From contig QYRS01000008.1 in NCBI GenBank assembly GCA_006503535.1, forward strand, positions 930,001 to 994,000: a DNA stretch of 64,000 nucleotides. The letters run 5' to 3'. This stretch comes from Arthrinium phaeospermum. Taxonomy: Eukaryota; Ascomycota; Sordariomycetes; Amphisphaeriales; Apiosporaceae. Under the pieces are notes generated by a model. That model did not search any database. It was not told the origin of the DNA and was given only the letters and a program-made list of their open reading frames with translations. Made by a program: the position numbers and the translations under genes. Below, piece by piece: positions 10,572 to 22,105 of this stretch; the first letter of the stretch is position 1; each line of letters begins with the position of its first letter.

Positions 10572-13283
10572 TTATTTGGCATGCTTGCGGAAAGCAAGCA
10601 GCTCGGATAGACTGCCCAGGACGCAACCATGCTTCAAGAAGTCGTGTTGCAAAAGCTCCTCCGCAGATGCACGGCTCTTGACATCCACGCAGAGACAGAC
10701 TGACAGGAACGCCTTAAGCTCCTTGCTGAGCTTCTCGGGCTTCTTCAAGCGCGGCGTGCCGTTCGTGGCAATCAGATACAGAGCCTTGAGGGGCTCCTCG
10801 TTCAGGTAAGGGGGTTCCGACTCGATCATCTCGATGGCCATGATGCCCAGGGACCAAATGTCGACCTTGGGGCCGTACTCCTTCTGCTTCACAACCTCGG
10901 GGGCCATCCAGTAAGGTGTGCCCACCATGGTCGCACGCTTCGACTTGGTTTCGGTAAGCTTGGCGCAGAAACCGAAATCAGCTGCATCGTGTGTTAGCTA
11001 AGAGATACTGGGAATATTCAGATGGAAGGGAATACTGACTAATCTTGACATTGCCCCGAGCATCAAGAAGAACGTTGTCACTCTTGATATCACGGTGAAT
11101 AATCTGTTGTCTGTGGAGATGGTCCAAGCCACGGCAAGTCTGATACATGTTAGCTGGGCCACGTGAATGCCTTGTATTGTTGTGCTCACCTCGAGGCAAA
11201 TGGTGGAGATCTGCTCCTCGCTAATCACGGGGTTGTTGTCAATAACATCAGTCAGAGCACCTCCCTCCATGTACTCCATGACGACCCATAGCTCGGAGTT
11301 GTTGTTACGCAAGAAGGCATCGAGGAAGTTGACAATGTTTCGGTGTCGGCTGTCCTTCATAACCATGATCTCGTTCACGATAAGCTCTTTACGAGGCTGG
11401 TGGGCAAGATCCATCTGCTTGATAGCAACCTGGGCGCGAGGTCCCTGGGCGCGCAAGACATCGCGTGCAACTGGAGAGATAGCTGTGTCCTTGACCTTGG
11501 CCACGTAAACGGAACCAGACGCACCCTGACCAATCTTCTTCTGCTTGGCATATGAAATATTGGGGTCATCCTTGGAGACGACCTCAATAAGCTTCTGCAT
11601 GACCTCCTTCTCAGACATGGTGGACATCCGCACATCCCGCTTTGGTTCGGCTGGCGGCTTAGCTGTAAGAGCTGCTTCCGCAGCCTTGACGCTGTCGCTC
11701 TGCGACTGCTGCTGCTGTTGCTGCTGCTGGGGCTTAGGGGGAACATTGAGCGGCTTCACAGGGGCAACAGGGCCAGGCAGCTTGGAAGATTGACCCTGGG
11801 GCTGGCCATTGGCACGTGGCTGCTGGGGAGAACCGTTCATGCCATTGGGGTAGCGCTGCGCCGAAGAGCTGGGCTGGTCGTTCCTGGGAGGCATACGCTG
11901 CTGGCCCGCCGGGTCACGCAAAGAAGACGAGCTTTGTTGCGAAGTGAGCGGTGGTCGCTGTCCAGATGTAGGGGCAGGAGGTGCGGGGCGCTGGGCGCGC
12001 AGAGCGCTGGGCTGAGCATTAGAAGGCTTAGGTGCAGGAGGAGCAGCACGGCTAGGATTGTATCGGTCGTTAGACGGGGCGCTGTAACCGCCGCCGATCT
12101 CTTGTTGCGCCATGGGAACCTTGGTCTTGGGCAAGGAGGCGTTGTATTCTTCCAACTCGCGGCGCTCCTGCTCCAACTCTCGTTGTCGCTGCTGCTCGAG
12201 CTGCTTCCTTCGCTGCTCTTCCCGCAGGGCCTCGGTGCTTTGATAATTGGATGACATGCCCTGCATCTGCTGGCGTTGCTGCGAGGTCTCCGTTTGGCTC
12301 GGCCGAGTAGCATTGGACATGGACTGGTTTGGCGTAACGGGCTGGTATTGGTTTTGCTGCGGCCGCTGCTGCTGCTGCTGCTGCTGCTGCGAGGGCGGCA
12401 TCGGCCGAGGCGGTGCCACCGAGTTGCCACCGCCATATTGCATCTGCTGCTGCTGCTGCTGCTGGCTTCCAGGAGGGGGCGTACCACCTGGGAACTGCTG
12501 GGGGTTCTCCGCCCGCTTGGTGAGATCAGAGTAGAAGTCGAGAACCTCGAAGACGGCCTGGGGGTTTCTCTCGTAGTCCTCCTTGGTGATGGCCGACGAG
12601 TTCAGCAGCTTCGACCACTCCGGCGGCAACCCCACGAACTGACCCGTCTGTGGGTCGAATCCAACGTGTACCGCATGAGAGAAATTGGTTGGGTTACTCA
12701 CACCGCCCATCGTAGGACAGCGCCCATACAGAACATCAATCCAGTCGTAAAGATCGTCATCGCTCTTTGTCCTAATCTGAAGGGTTCGGATCGAATTTTC
12801 GTCGTCGCCAGGGCTGTTGGATTGTCCATTTGCATGTCTTTTGATTTCGAAAATGGTTCCTGCTGCCTCGACTCTTCCCACGTTGACGACGTCCTTTAGA
12901 AATAGGGTGTATGATATCTTGCCGCCTTCGGTCTTGTGAAAGTCTAGCGATTCCTTGCGCAGGATCAGGAACTTTTGCTTCCACGGTTGAATGAAGTTCC
13001 TGCTCTCTTTGACCGAGGCCCACCCCTCTTTGATGACCGCTACGCCCCCAAGGCCATCGGCATTGTTGGATCTCTCACGGGCCAGAGGCAGTGAAATGGT
13101 CGATCCAGTGTATGTTGATGTCGCAGTGCGTGGTACAGGCGAAATGGTCATGCTAGACATGCTGCCCGGGAGGTTGGTGTTGGGTGTCAAATTGAGCCTC
13201 GGGCCCTGCCCTGGCGGTCGCGGGGCCGGGCCAGGGTTCATGAATTGACCCTGGTTGTACATGCTGCTGTTGTTTTGAGCCAT
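10572..13283 (-). CDS. CLA4: p21-activated kinase Cla4 (PH-CRIB-kinase)
   Basis: Three exons, 13283-11190, 11139-11040 and 10981-10572, encode 867 residues; introns are 50 and 58 nt. A PH domain occupies about residues 84-190 ([26 protein letters not shown]). A CRIB motif follows at about 195-225 ([19 protein letters not shown]) and binds GTP-loaded Cdc42/Rac. A long Gln/Pro-rich linker contains several poly-Gln tracts. The kinase domain starts near 584 ([14 protein letters not shown]), with Lys622 in VAIKQ, Asp715 in [15 protein letters not shown] at 730-736 and [10 protein letters not shown]. The PH plus CRIB combination separates Cla4 from Ste20, which lacks PH. In filamentous fungi Cla4 homologues control polarised growth, septation and, in pathogens, development. 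All key kinase residues are present. Upstream lie about 4 kb without a gene. Confidence 0.95.
12362..12390. repeat. CAG/CTG trinucleotide tract inside CLA4
   Basis: A perfect run of GCT/CTG triplets on the plus strand encodes poly-Gln in the CLA4 linker on the minus strand. Shorter tracts of the same kind lie at about 12443-12465 and 11708-11730. Such tracts often vary in length between isolates. Confidence 0.8.
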
Positions 13284-16200
13284 GGTTAGTTCTTGGTTGC
13301 CATTGATCGCGATGTGTTGGCCGCGGTTCCTCTACAGGAGCATAATCAAGAAGGTCTCAGAAGGTAGGTTGGTATGTAGGTAGGCAGGTATTGAGTAAAT
13401 GGGTTACAGAAGGCGGTTATTTGGCGACCCTAGTGGGTAACAGACGAGGGAGTTGGGGGGCCGAGATGACAGGCTAGAGGTGCAGGTGGTAGGAGAGACA
13501 AAAAACCCCGCCGCCACCATTCAGGGGGTTTAATGGGCTGGATTTAGGATGTTGCTTGCTGGCCAGCGCCAAGCTGAAAGAAAGCCCAAGCAACGACCAA
13601 GTGGGAGGACGTACCTATTCGGGGGGGCTGCCATCCTGAACTATGTGGGTTTGGGAATTAAAGAGCCAGACAGTGGTGCGCAGGCGGATTGATCAACAGA
13701 GGTCCAAATTACGGTTTGATGGTTGGGTTGCTCTCGATATATCTGTTCGAGGAATCTCGCTGGGCTTTGTCAAGAAGAAAAGCCCTGGTGCACTAAATCA
13801 TCCGCCAAATGTTAGTTGCGATTGTTTTCAACCACCCGAGGAGGCGATCAGACCCAGATTGCTGGATGATGAGGGAGGGGTCGAAGTGCATGTCTTGCCT
13901 ACCTATACGACGGCCGTGAAAGGAATGCGAAGTGGTGCCGCTTTGATGGGTTGCGAATTGTAAAAAAGCAACAACAGGAACAGGCATAGGCCGTCAATCG
14001 TAACAAAGAGAGCGCGCGCGCGATATCCTTCTGTCAGATGGTGGTAATCTTGCGACAAATGACAGGTACAGGATTGTGGAAGCCGATCAAGTTGGGTCGG
14101 ATTGGAGGGTGGCAGTCCTATTCGAAACCACACGAGTGTGTGTGTGTGTGTGTGGGTGGGTGGTGGTGGTGGCAGCGCCGAAAGCCTGACCTACATAAGT
14201 GCAGGTCGGTGTACGTGAGGAATTAAGTGCTTCACCGTGGCTCTCGTTTCGGAAACGCTGCTACTGCTGCAAGAGCAGGTATAATGTTGAGGGAGGTTGT
14301 TTTCGCTTTGGTTTCCCTCGTCCCTTCACCATCGATTTTTGTTTTATTGAACTGGAAAAGGGAAAAAAGGGGTAGAATGGCAGAGGGAGGAAGTTTGCTG
14401 TGTCGTTGCCTTTTCCCGGGGCGATATTGCGGTCAGGTCAATCAATCCAATCAAGCTGGTCCTGAAAGGGCCAGTGAATTTGGAGAGTTGGGTGTGTCCC
14501 CAATGTTGCGTTGCAGCGGTGTCAGGGTGTGTGTGTGGGAGGGATCGACTACTTGTAGGCATGTACTTGTCGACTGCATGTAGGTAATAAGAGGAGTTGC
14601 ATCAGTCAATCAATGTATGGGAGTACTGGTAGTAGTAGCCAGCCTAACCTCCTCCTGCCACCAGGGTCTGTGACTAGCAGGACTTGGGCGCCTCGACCGG
14701 TGATAAGGCAGGACGAGCAAGGGGGCCACTCCAGTGGCTCGTACAAGTCGGTCGTGTCAGATCAGATCAGGGTCAATAGAATTGAACATGGAGCCAAAAA
14801 AGAGGTCGGTAGGCAGGTCGTTGGTCGGGCAGGTCTCAACCCCATCAATCAGCAGGATTTACGTGTAGAAAGGCAGTCTCCATGTAAAAGGCCTCGTGGC
14901 ATGTAATGAGGACGGCCAACTTTCGATTCGACCTGGGCCGGCTGAACGAGCCTTGGAGCCAGACGATACAGCAGCAAACCCAGTGTACTTTTACTGCATG
15001 TAACACCCTGAAAGCACGGAAAACAGCCAAGCCGATTTGCTTGGAAGGGATCGCCCTTCCCTAAACTAGCAAAGCCGGATGGGGCGTCTTGTCGGCCCCC
15101 CTGGTCTGCTGGTCTTCTTCCTTCCAGAGAGAAGAGATGCTGGATATTTGTCGTGTGCTAAGTTGAAACAAAAGGAGCCCTTTTTGCCTGCGGCTCTGTT
15201 GCGGCAGATACGAAGTACTTTTGGATTTGCTGGCGCCATTGAAGCGACCGCTGGAATACTCCGTAAAGCGTAGTTTGCCTACCGATCAGCATCCAGTCTT
15301 TTATGATTCCATGGACGACGACAGCTTGCTTGTGATTGCACGTACACCACGGGAGGGCACTGATGGTTTAATCAAACGTATTTCCACTACGATGCCCGAT
15401 GCAACTATGCGCCCGCGGCCCTTGCCCCCCTATGCGCTATAGCCGCAGCCGTTATAGATGTCAACCTTCCAAATACCTCGGGAGCTTGATACTCTCCATG
15501 GCATGGCGCTGTGACATGATTTATTTATCTTGATCGCGTCCCGGATCCCGGTGGTGCAGCTGGGCATGACACCGGACGAAACGGCAGCATAGCACGCGGC
15601 GGGGTCGACTATGCTTCGATCCGAGTCGGGAGTCGTCTGCAGGGGTGTGGCACTCAGACTTTCTACCCAACGACGAATGAGATTGCTCTCCATAAGGGTC
15701 TTCGACGCAGGCAGGCTGCATGCCAATGAGGCCGGGTAGATGTGACAGGGACAGGCGGCTTAGCGGCGCAACGACTTGCAGCTCTCCGGGGACGAAGTAC
15801 CTACCTACTGGCTACAGAGCTACATTCATTCATTGATAGCCGCGTTCACCTGCGCTGGAAACGGACTGATTGATTGCCCTGATGGCCACCTGCAGCCCTT
15901 CACTCCCAACCTGACGCATGTATGTACGTTGTTGGTCTCCACGAAAGGAATGAAAAAAGAAAGCCCAGAGAGCATTGGTCATGTGCACCTCCCATTTGTT
16001 TCAATACATACGTCAGACCCGTACGATTGATTGTCCTCAAAGCGTGCGGGCTCGTCAAGAAGGGGTTTAGGGGAGGGGCTGTTTCTTCCATGTAGGTCAG
16101 TCTCGAGTTGCCCTCAATACGACATCTGTCTCAAGACGCTCGCTCGCTCGCGCGCCAGGGCCATCACTTCGGGCGAACAGCTCGATGGATCCCACCCGGT

Positions 16201-17418
16201 TTCTGTAGCTTTCCCAAGGGAAGCATGCCCGTCATTTGGGTGGATGGGTTGGTCTTTTTATTACATCTAATCTTGCGTCGGCACTCGGGCGGCGGGTACT
16301 CACTCTTCTACCGTCGCCTATTTAGTCCAGGCACGGGGTCTTTGGTCTGTCAGTGATCGGCCTTCCACGCATATTCCTTTTCACATTGGGTAATTGCAAT
16401 AAGCGCCCATGCCGCTACTGGCGAACTACACAAAGCCCCTGGGGGAGTAAACTGGCCAGGTCTAACAGACTGATCGAAAATCTACCTACATACTGTTTCA
16501 GTCTGGTAGTTATGGCCACGATATTAATCGTAGAAAATATCGAATCCGAATCATTTACCGGTTAACCAAATCGTTTATCCCCTTGTCGCAATCGAAAGCT
16601 GGTGCTACTAATAGGCAACGTACCCGACGGTTTATTCCTCCGGCCTCTCGTACAGACTTACTCGCTTGCTTGCATCTTGTTTCAGTTGCGACCAAGCCTA
16701 ATCACAACGCCGGAACCCGGCTCTCACGGAAAACGATCGGCGCGGCCACAATGGCCTTCCATTGCCACGGCCGTGGAAGCCCGCTGCGAAAGGAGGCCGC
16801 CCGGTTATCATTACCACTGCATTTAGCCATGCTGCATGCTGTTTTGTCGCCTCTCTGTAGAAGTTGGGACCTATTCTGTTACATTAGACGACATGACCTT
16901 GGTAATTCGATGTAGATCGACGTTGAAACACACTAGCCGGGCAACCGTGCCTTTGGTTCTTTGTTTCCAATTAGCGGATCCCGTCACAGAAGTCGCCTTC
17001 ACCCCTCAGTCCCAGTGCAACCCCTGGGACTTTGGTCTTGAATCCAGGGGGTATCCAGTGCGACATGGGAAAGCAAGCAGACTCGTCAACTATCCCGCGG
17101 GCTGGATAAGCAGAATCATTGACCATCTGGCCCTTAGGATACGACTTAACACCATGAACGATAATTGATTTGATTGGCTACACGGCCATGCTTCCTTAGG
17201 TTTTGCAAGGCTTTTGAAATACGGGAAGATGAGATTGTTTAGGTTCTCTTTGCTTGAGAGCAGTTTCTTGTGGATAATAAACGTCGGCAGGTGACAGGTA
17301 AGAAAGCCAAGTGAAACTACATCTAAAGAATTGAGCATCCGCATAAGAGCTGATATGCCCCCTGCCGTCTATTTTGGTTTTGTTTGGCCTCAATTGTTGC
17401 GTCTTGAGAGTGACGACA
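13284..17418. other. Long gene-free region upstream of CLA4
   Basis: About 4.1 kb between the CLA4 start and the 3' end of GRS1. No frame has conserved motifs, codon-like composition or plausible spliced continuation. It holds GTAGGTAGGCAGG-type tracts just upstream of CLA4 (about 13366-13395), a GT/GGT simple repeat at 14136-14172 and a TACTCCGTA nonamer at 15257. The proximal part is probably the CLA4 promoter and leader. The rest is unexplained and could hold a noncoding transcript. Confidence 0.5.
14136..14172. repeat. GT/GGT simple repeat
   Basis: A (GT)n run passes directly into GGGT and GGT repeats. It lies about 0.85 kb upstream of the CLA4 start codon. Confidence 0.8.
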
Positions 17419-19640
17419 CTATTCGCGGATTGTCACCTCGACTTCCTGACCCTCGAATGCCGGAAGCTCGGCCGCGACATCTTGCCAAGACTTGCTGCCA
17501 TCCACCATCGATTGAATTGCCTGGATGATGCGGTCCTCGTCAGCACGTACTTGCTTCGTCGAGTCGCGGTCACGGAGCGTGATTGTCTGGTCCTTGACAG
17601 TCTGGAAATCGACAGTGATGCCCAACGGTGTGCCCAGTTCGTCATTGCGACTGTAGCGTTTGCCAATGGTTGCCGAAGAATCGTCGATACGGCTGGAGAT
17701 ACCTGCCTTGCGCAACTTTTGCGACAGCTTGTAGCAGAACGGTGAGAACTGCTCGTTGCTCGACAGGGGCACGATAAGAACCTTGGTGGGGGCAACTGTA
17801 GGGGGGAAAGACAGGACCTATGAATTGTTAGAGTTGGAAATGATAGCACGTAAGATGGACGACTTACACCTCGGGCCTCGTCGCCACCCTCACCTCCGCG
17901 GCTCCAATAGCAATGCTCCATCAAAGCGTAGAGAATTCTGCCGATACCAAACGAAGGCTCGATCACGTTGGGAGTAAACTCGCGCGTGTTCTCGGTTCGT
18001 GTTCGCTTTTCCACGACAACGAGCTCCTTGGGCACAACGACCTTTCCGTCGCCAACGCCAGGGACGTCGAGTGCCAGAGAGTCGGATGCACCCAGAGCCT
18101 TCGCGAACTCTTCTCTTTGAGCTTGAGAGGTCTCCATCAGAGCAGCTTCCACAGTCTTGCCATCCTTCTTGAAGTGAGGACCGAACTTCTTCTTGTCAAC
18201 GTCCACTACCCACTCCTCGACCTTGATGGGGGCAGGCAAGCGTTCGCGGACAATCAATGGTGCACCAGTCTTCTTCGCGTGAACGCTAAGATCGTAGGCA
18301 CTGCGATCAGCACAACCAACACACTCAATCCAGCCGTACGAAGTGAAAAGCTCGGCATCCCAGCAGTCGGCGGCGTAGTGGGCCATCTCGTTGGCCATGT
18401 GCTGTCTGAACCGAATCTTGGACTGGTCGACACCGATCTTCTTGAGGAACAAGTGAATGCGAGCCAGGAAGTAACCGAGAGTCTCGTTATCCACGGTACC
18501 CTTGGCTACGGCCTCACCGATTGCCACTTTCTCGACGTCGGTCTTTCCTGAAAGCTGGGTTTCCCGGTTGAGCAGAACAAGCTCGACATCCTTGACCTCA
18601 CTAAAACGCGGGTGCTTCTTTCCACCTTGGGGATCAACAAAGTGCTCGATCTCGGCCATCAGGAACTCTCGCACTCGCAACAAACCGGCGCGGGGGGAGA
18701 TCTCATTTCTGTAAGACCTGCCGACAGAGGCCGAAGCAAAGGGCATCTTCGCCTGGTTGAACTCCAACAATTTCGAGAAGTTCAGGAACTGGCCCTGGGC
18801 CGTCTCAGGTCGAAGATAACCGGGAAGGTTGCTGCTGGGGCCAATGGAGGTCTGGAACATCAAGTTGAATGCCACAGGGGGGGATGGCTGCACACCAGTG
18901 GCCGGGTTCTTCAGATCGTGCTTCTTGATCAGCTCGCCCAGTTCCGCGCCGTTGTAGTTGTCAATCTTGGCCAAAGTCTCCTCGTACTCCTGCACAACGG
19001 CATCGTCGAGCTTCACAGCCTCGACCGCGCCCTTGTTCTTCCGCTTCTTCTTCTTGGGGTCCTCCTCCTTCTCCTCGACCTTCTGGCCACGTGCCTCCTT
19101 GTCGCCCTTGAGACGGCTCTCGAGGATCTCCTCGACGAAGTGATCGGCGCGCAGGATCTCGCCGTTCTTGGGGTCCTTGCACATCCAGTCTGCGAACTTG
19201 TCGACGTGGCCACTGGTCTTCAAGACCTCGTGGGGGGTCAAGACGCTGCAGTCGATCTCGAGCATGTCCTCTTCCAGGACGAAATGCTTCCTCCAAACGT
19301 CGACAACGTTGGCCTGGAGACCGCAACCAGGAGGGCCATAATCGTAAAGACCAGCGACACCGCCGTAGATCTCGAACGAGGGGGTGTAGAACATGCGCCG
19401 GCGCAGCATGGAGTCCAGGGAGGGGCGGTCGAGGGGTTGACCCTTGAGGGTGGTAGCCGAAGTAGCCATGTTTGCGGGTGGTTTGGAGTGAGCCTCCCGT
19501 GTAATAAGAGAACGATGGACTGGTGTTAAGGCAGGGAAGGTCCTCAGTTGTAGTTGGGTGCGTGCAACAATTGGTCGCAGAAGATTTGTGGTTGGCCTGC
19601 CACTGAAGAATGGACGGTGAATGACGTGAAGAGCCCGCAT
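17419..19640 (-). CDS. GRS1: Glycyl-tRNA synthetase, cytosolic and mitochondrial
   Basis: Two exons, 19640-17868 and 17817-17419, encode 723 residues; the 50-nt intron joins EARG to VLSFPPTVAP. This class II synthetase attaches glycine to tRNA-Gly. Family blocks include RRMFYTPSFEIYGGVAGLYD, YGPPGCGLQANVVDVWRKHF, GYLRPETAQGQFLNF, SVGRSYRNEISPR, RVREFLMAEIEHFVD and VIEPSFGIGRILYALMEHCY, followed by the C-terminal anticodon-binding domain (KVLIVPLSS onward). A Lys-rich insertion (EEDPKKKKRKNKG) sits in the usual eukaryotic insert. The first 57 residues are Arg/Ser-rich and look like a mitochondrial presequence; a second in-frame ATG at 19469 (MATSATTLKG) would give the cytosolic form. One gene therefore probably serves both compartments, as yeast GRS1 does. 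A TGAGTCA element lies 61 bp upstream of the first ATG. Confidence 0.95.
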
Positions 19641-20226
19641 ATACCACTAAAGAAAGGGAAGAAACTTTAGAGAGAGAGAGGAAATGGCAATGGCAATAAG
19701 GTGAGTCACTGCAGCTGGGTACGGTGCCGCCAATTAGATCGGTGCCTCAGCAGGTACGGTAACCCTTCTACAGCATGTATACAATTTATTTACAGCGATG
19801 TACCTGACCTAGAACCTGGGTATGGGGCAGTACTTTAGCCGGGCACACAGTCAATGGACGGATGCGCCTTTCGATCGAATTCGGAGTCGGGTTTGGGCAT
19901 GCTTGAGCCTCAAGAAAATCCAGCAACAAGCACCAAGCTGTGCACAACAAGCCCGAGGAAAAAACGGAGCTTGACCGCGCCGAAAAAAGTACCCCTCTTC
20001 CAGCCTGCTCGAGGTGAAAAATAACCCCGCGCTGGGATCTGCTAGCAGGGGAGGTCCCTTGCAAGCCACTATCGGTATCTTGGTATCGTCTTATCTTATC
20101 GGTCCGTAACTTTTTTTGGCTGGCCGCTGAAGTCTAGTCCCTAGTCCTGGATTAGAACTGCGACGCAGATGCACCCAGTAAACAACCTCTCCCGCATCAC
20201 GAACACGCCAGTCCCCGATTGAAGTC
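19641..20226. other. Divergent promoter region between GRS1 and RPF1
   Basis: 586 bp separate the start codons of a tRNA synthetase and a ribosome biogenesis factor. It contains GA repeats near 19669-19681, the TGAGTCA site at 19702 and a T run at about 20111-20117. A shared promoter for two growth-related genes is plausible but not shown. Confidence 0.5.
19702..19708. promoter_or_regulatory. TGAGTCA, candidate Gcn4/CPC1-type site
   Basis: The heptamer matches the palindromic TGASTCA element bound by Gcn4-type bZIP activators (CPC1/CpcA in filamentous fungi), which induce amino-acid synthesis genes and several tRNA synthetase genes on starvation. It lies 61 bp upstream of the GRS1 start, a sensible promoter distance. 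About eight such heptamers are expected by chance per 64 kb, so position is the main argument. Confidence 0.45.
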
Positions 20227-22105
20227 ATGGCTGGACCCAAAGGATCGCTGTCCAAAAGGACAGGAAACAAGATTCATCGTAGGTCGCTCTACGTCGAATC
20301 AAAGAAACAGAGCTCCAAAGACAAGCTGGAGAAAAATTTCCGAAGGAAAAAGGAGGAAGCGAACGACCCAGAACTTCGACGCCGGCGATTGGAAAAGAAC
20401 AAGCCGATCACCATCGATCGGAAACGTGTCTTTAGCACGGCCGATGACGATATTCTTGGTGCGAACGTCGACTTAGCGCAGTTGCACAAGCGCAGACGCC
20501 TCGCTGAAGTCGCAGTCGGAGAGCCCCAGGACGCCGATCCCAATGCCATCACCGAGAACGGCGCCCAGGACGACGAAGACGACGATGACGAAGTTGACAG
20601 TATGCTGGGGTCTGATGATGAAGATGGAGAAGAGGACGAAGATGAAGACGAAGACAAGGACAGCGATAAGCCTTCGAACGACCTCCGTCGCGTAATCCGC
20701 GAAGACAGTACGGCGCCCTCGATAGCTACCACGGTTGATCTTACGCCTGAGTCTCTGGTCAAGAAGTTCCCGACTCTGTTTTCAGATGATGCGCCCGCCG
20801 AGCCGAAACTGCTCATCACCACCACCCTGAACAGCACCATTCATAAGGAGGCAAAGATGCTCACCTCGTTCTTCCCTAACAGCGACTATGTTCCTCGTTC
20901 GGCACACAAGTACGCGCATAAGTACTCTGTCCGTGAAATTGCCAAGTACGCTTCCAATCGAGACTACACGGCGATTCTTATCCTGGGAGAAGACCAGAAG
21001 AAGCCAAAGAGTTTGGACATTGTCCACCTTCCCTCCGGACCGACCTTCTCATTCTCCGTATCCAACTGGATGGATGTGAAACGCCTGCCGGGCCACGGAA
21101 ACCCCCAGGACTTCCACCCAGAACTTCTCCTTAACGGTAAGCAATAGACTATTGAGCTGTTACCCAAGCACCTTCTCTGGAGGCGCCCCTTACACGGATA
21201 TGCCAACGTATATACTGAGGAATTGTTGGCTAATATTGAACTATCAGGCTTCGTAACCCCGCTCGGTGTCCTTACAGCGAGAATTCTCATGTCCTTATTC
21301 CCCAAAAATCCGTAAGTTTTCTGAATTGAATATACCTTGGGGTCACACAAGACTTCTAGGCAGGATTTTCCTCTGCTAACACGAAATGCGTCCAGTGAAT
21401 TCCAAGGTAGACAGGTCGTAACATGCCACAACCAAAGAGTGAGTAGCCCTTCTCTCCATCATAGAGCTTCTAGCCTATGCCATAATTTGTATTAATCGAG
21501 ACGTTGCTAACCTCTTATAGGATTACGTAAGTCCTCGCTGTTTCTAGGCAGATGCAGCCTCCTGCTCAGGACTTAAGTCGCCTTCAATCCCCATGACCTG
21601 CTGTCGTCCCGGGCTATACGATAGCTTGAAACCGACTGACACTTTATGGCTTGACAGATATTTGTGAGACAACACAGATACAATTTCCGGGACAAGCGTA
21701 AGTAATGTTAGCCACTGTTGGACTTGGACACAGCACTAACCTCCATACAGGGACCACTGAAAAGAGTGCGGTCGACGCAGACGGTAAGTCGGTCCACTGA
21801 CACGTCCAGGCTAGGGTTCCATTACTGACCCCTTCTGTTTAGGCAAAGTCATGAAAGGTGTAGAAGATGTCAAGGCCGTGATCCAGGAGGTAGGCCCGGC
21901 AAGATGGACATGCAAACGTGAGTTATTAGTTCCTTCCCCTTCTTTCCAACCTGTTCGCAGACCACGAGCATCAAAATTCTAACCTGCAACAGTGAGACGC
22001 GTTGTCAAGGGAATTGGTAGAGCCGGCAGTGGCGATGGCGACGATGCGGTATCTTGGCAATGGAAGGCCAAGATGGACGTCAAGCGCACTAATTTCCAGC
22101 TCTAA
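20227..22105 (+). CDS. RPF1: Ribosome production factor 1 (Brix domain)
   Basis: Eight exons encode 427 residues: 20227-21136, 21248-21311, 21396-21438, 21521-21526, 21658-21697, 21751-21783, 21843-21917 and 21993-22105. Every intron is GT-AG and all phases agree. Rpf1 is a nucleolar Brix-domain protein needed for 60S subunit maturation and 27S pre-rRNA processing. The N-terminal half is basic then strongly acidic (about residues 115-155, DDEDDDDEVDSM). The Brix domain starts near residue 195 (PKLLITTTLNSTIHKEAK) and continues through LDIVHLPSGPTFSFSVSNW, FVTPLGVLTARILMSLFP, VVTCHNQRDYIFVRQHRYNF and WQWKAKMDVKRTNFQL. The Asp-Tyr of NQRDYIF is encoded by a six-base exon of its own. The dense introns of the 3' half contrast with the intronless 5' half. 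The gene diverges from GRS1. Confidence 0.94.

Noticed and set aside
12276..12899. 207-codon plus-strand frame opposite CLA4
   Set aside because: It mirrors the poly-Gln/Pro-rich coding strand; low complexity and no motif.
13284..17418. RIP-mutated transposon remnant
   Set aside because: Base composition is not AT-rich and no terminal repeats, transposase or reverse transcriptase fragments are recognisable.
18612..19529. 305-codon plus-strand frame opposite GRS1
   Set aside because: Antisense shadow of a strongly conserved GC-rich coding exon.
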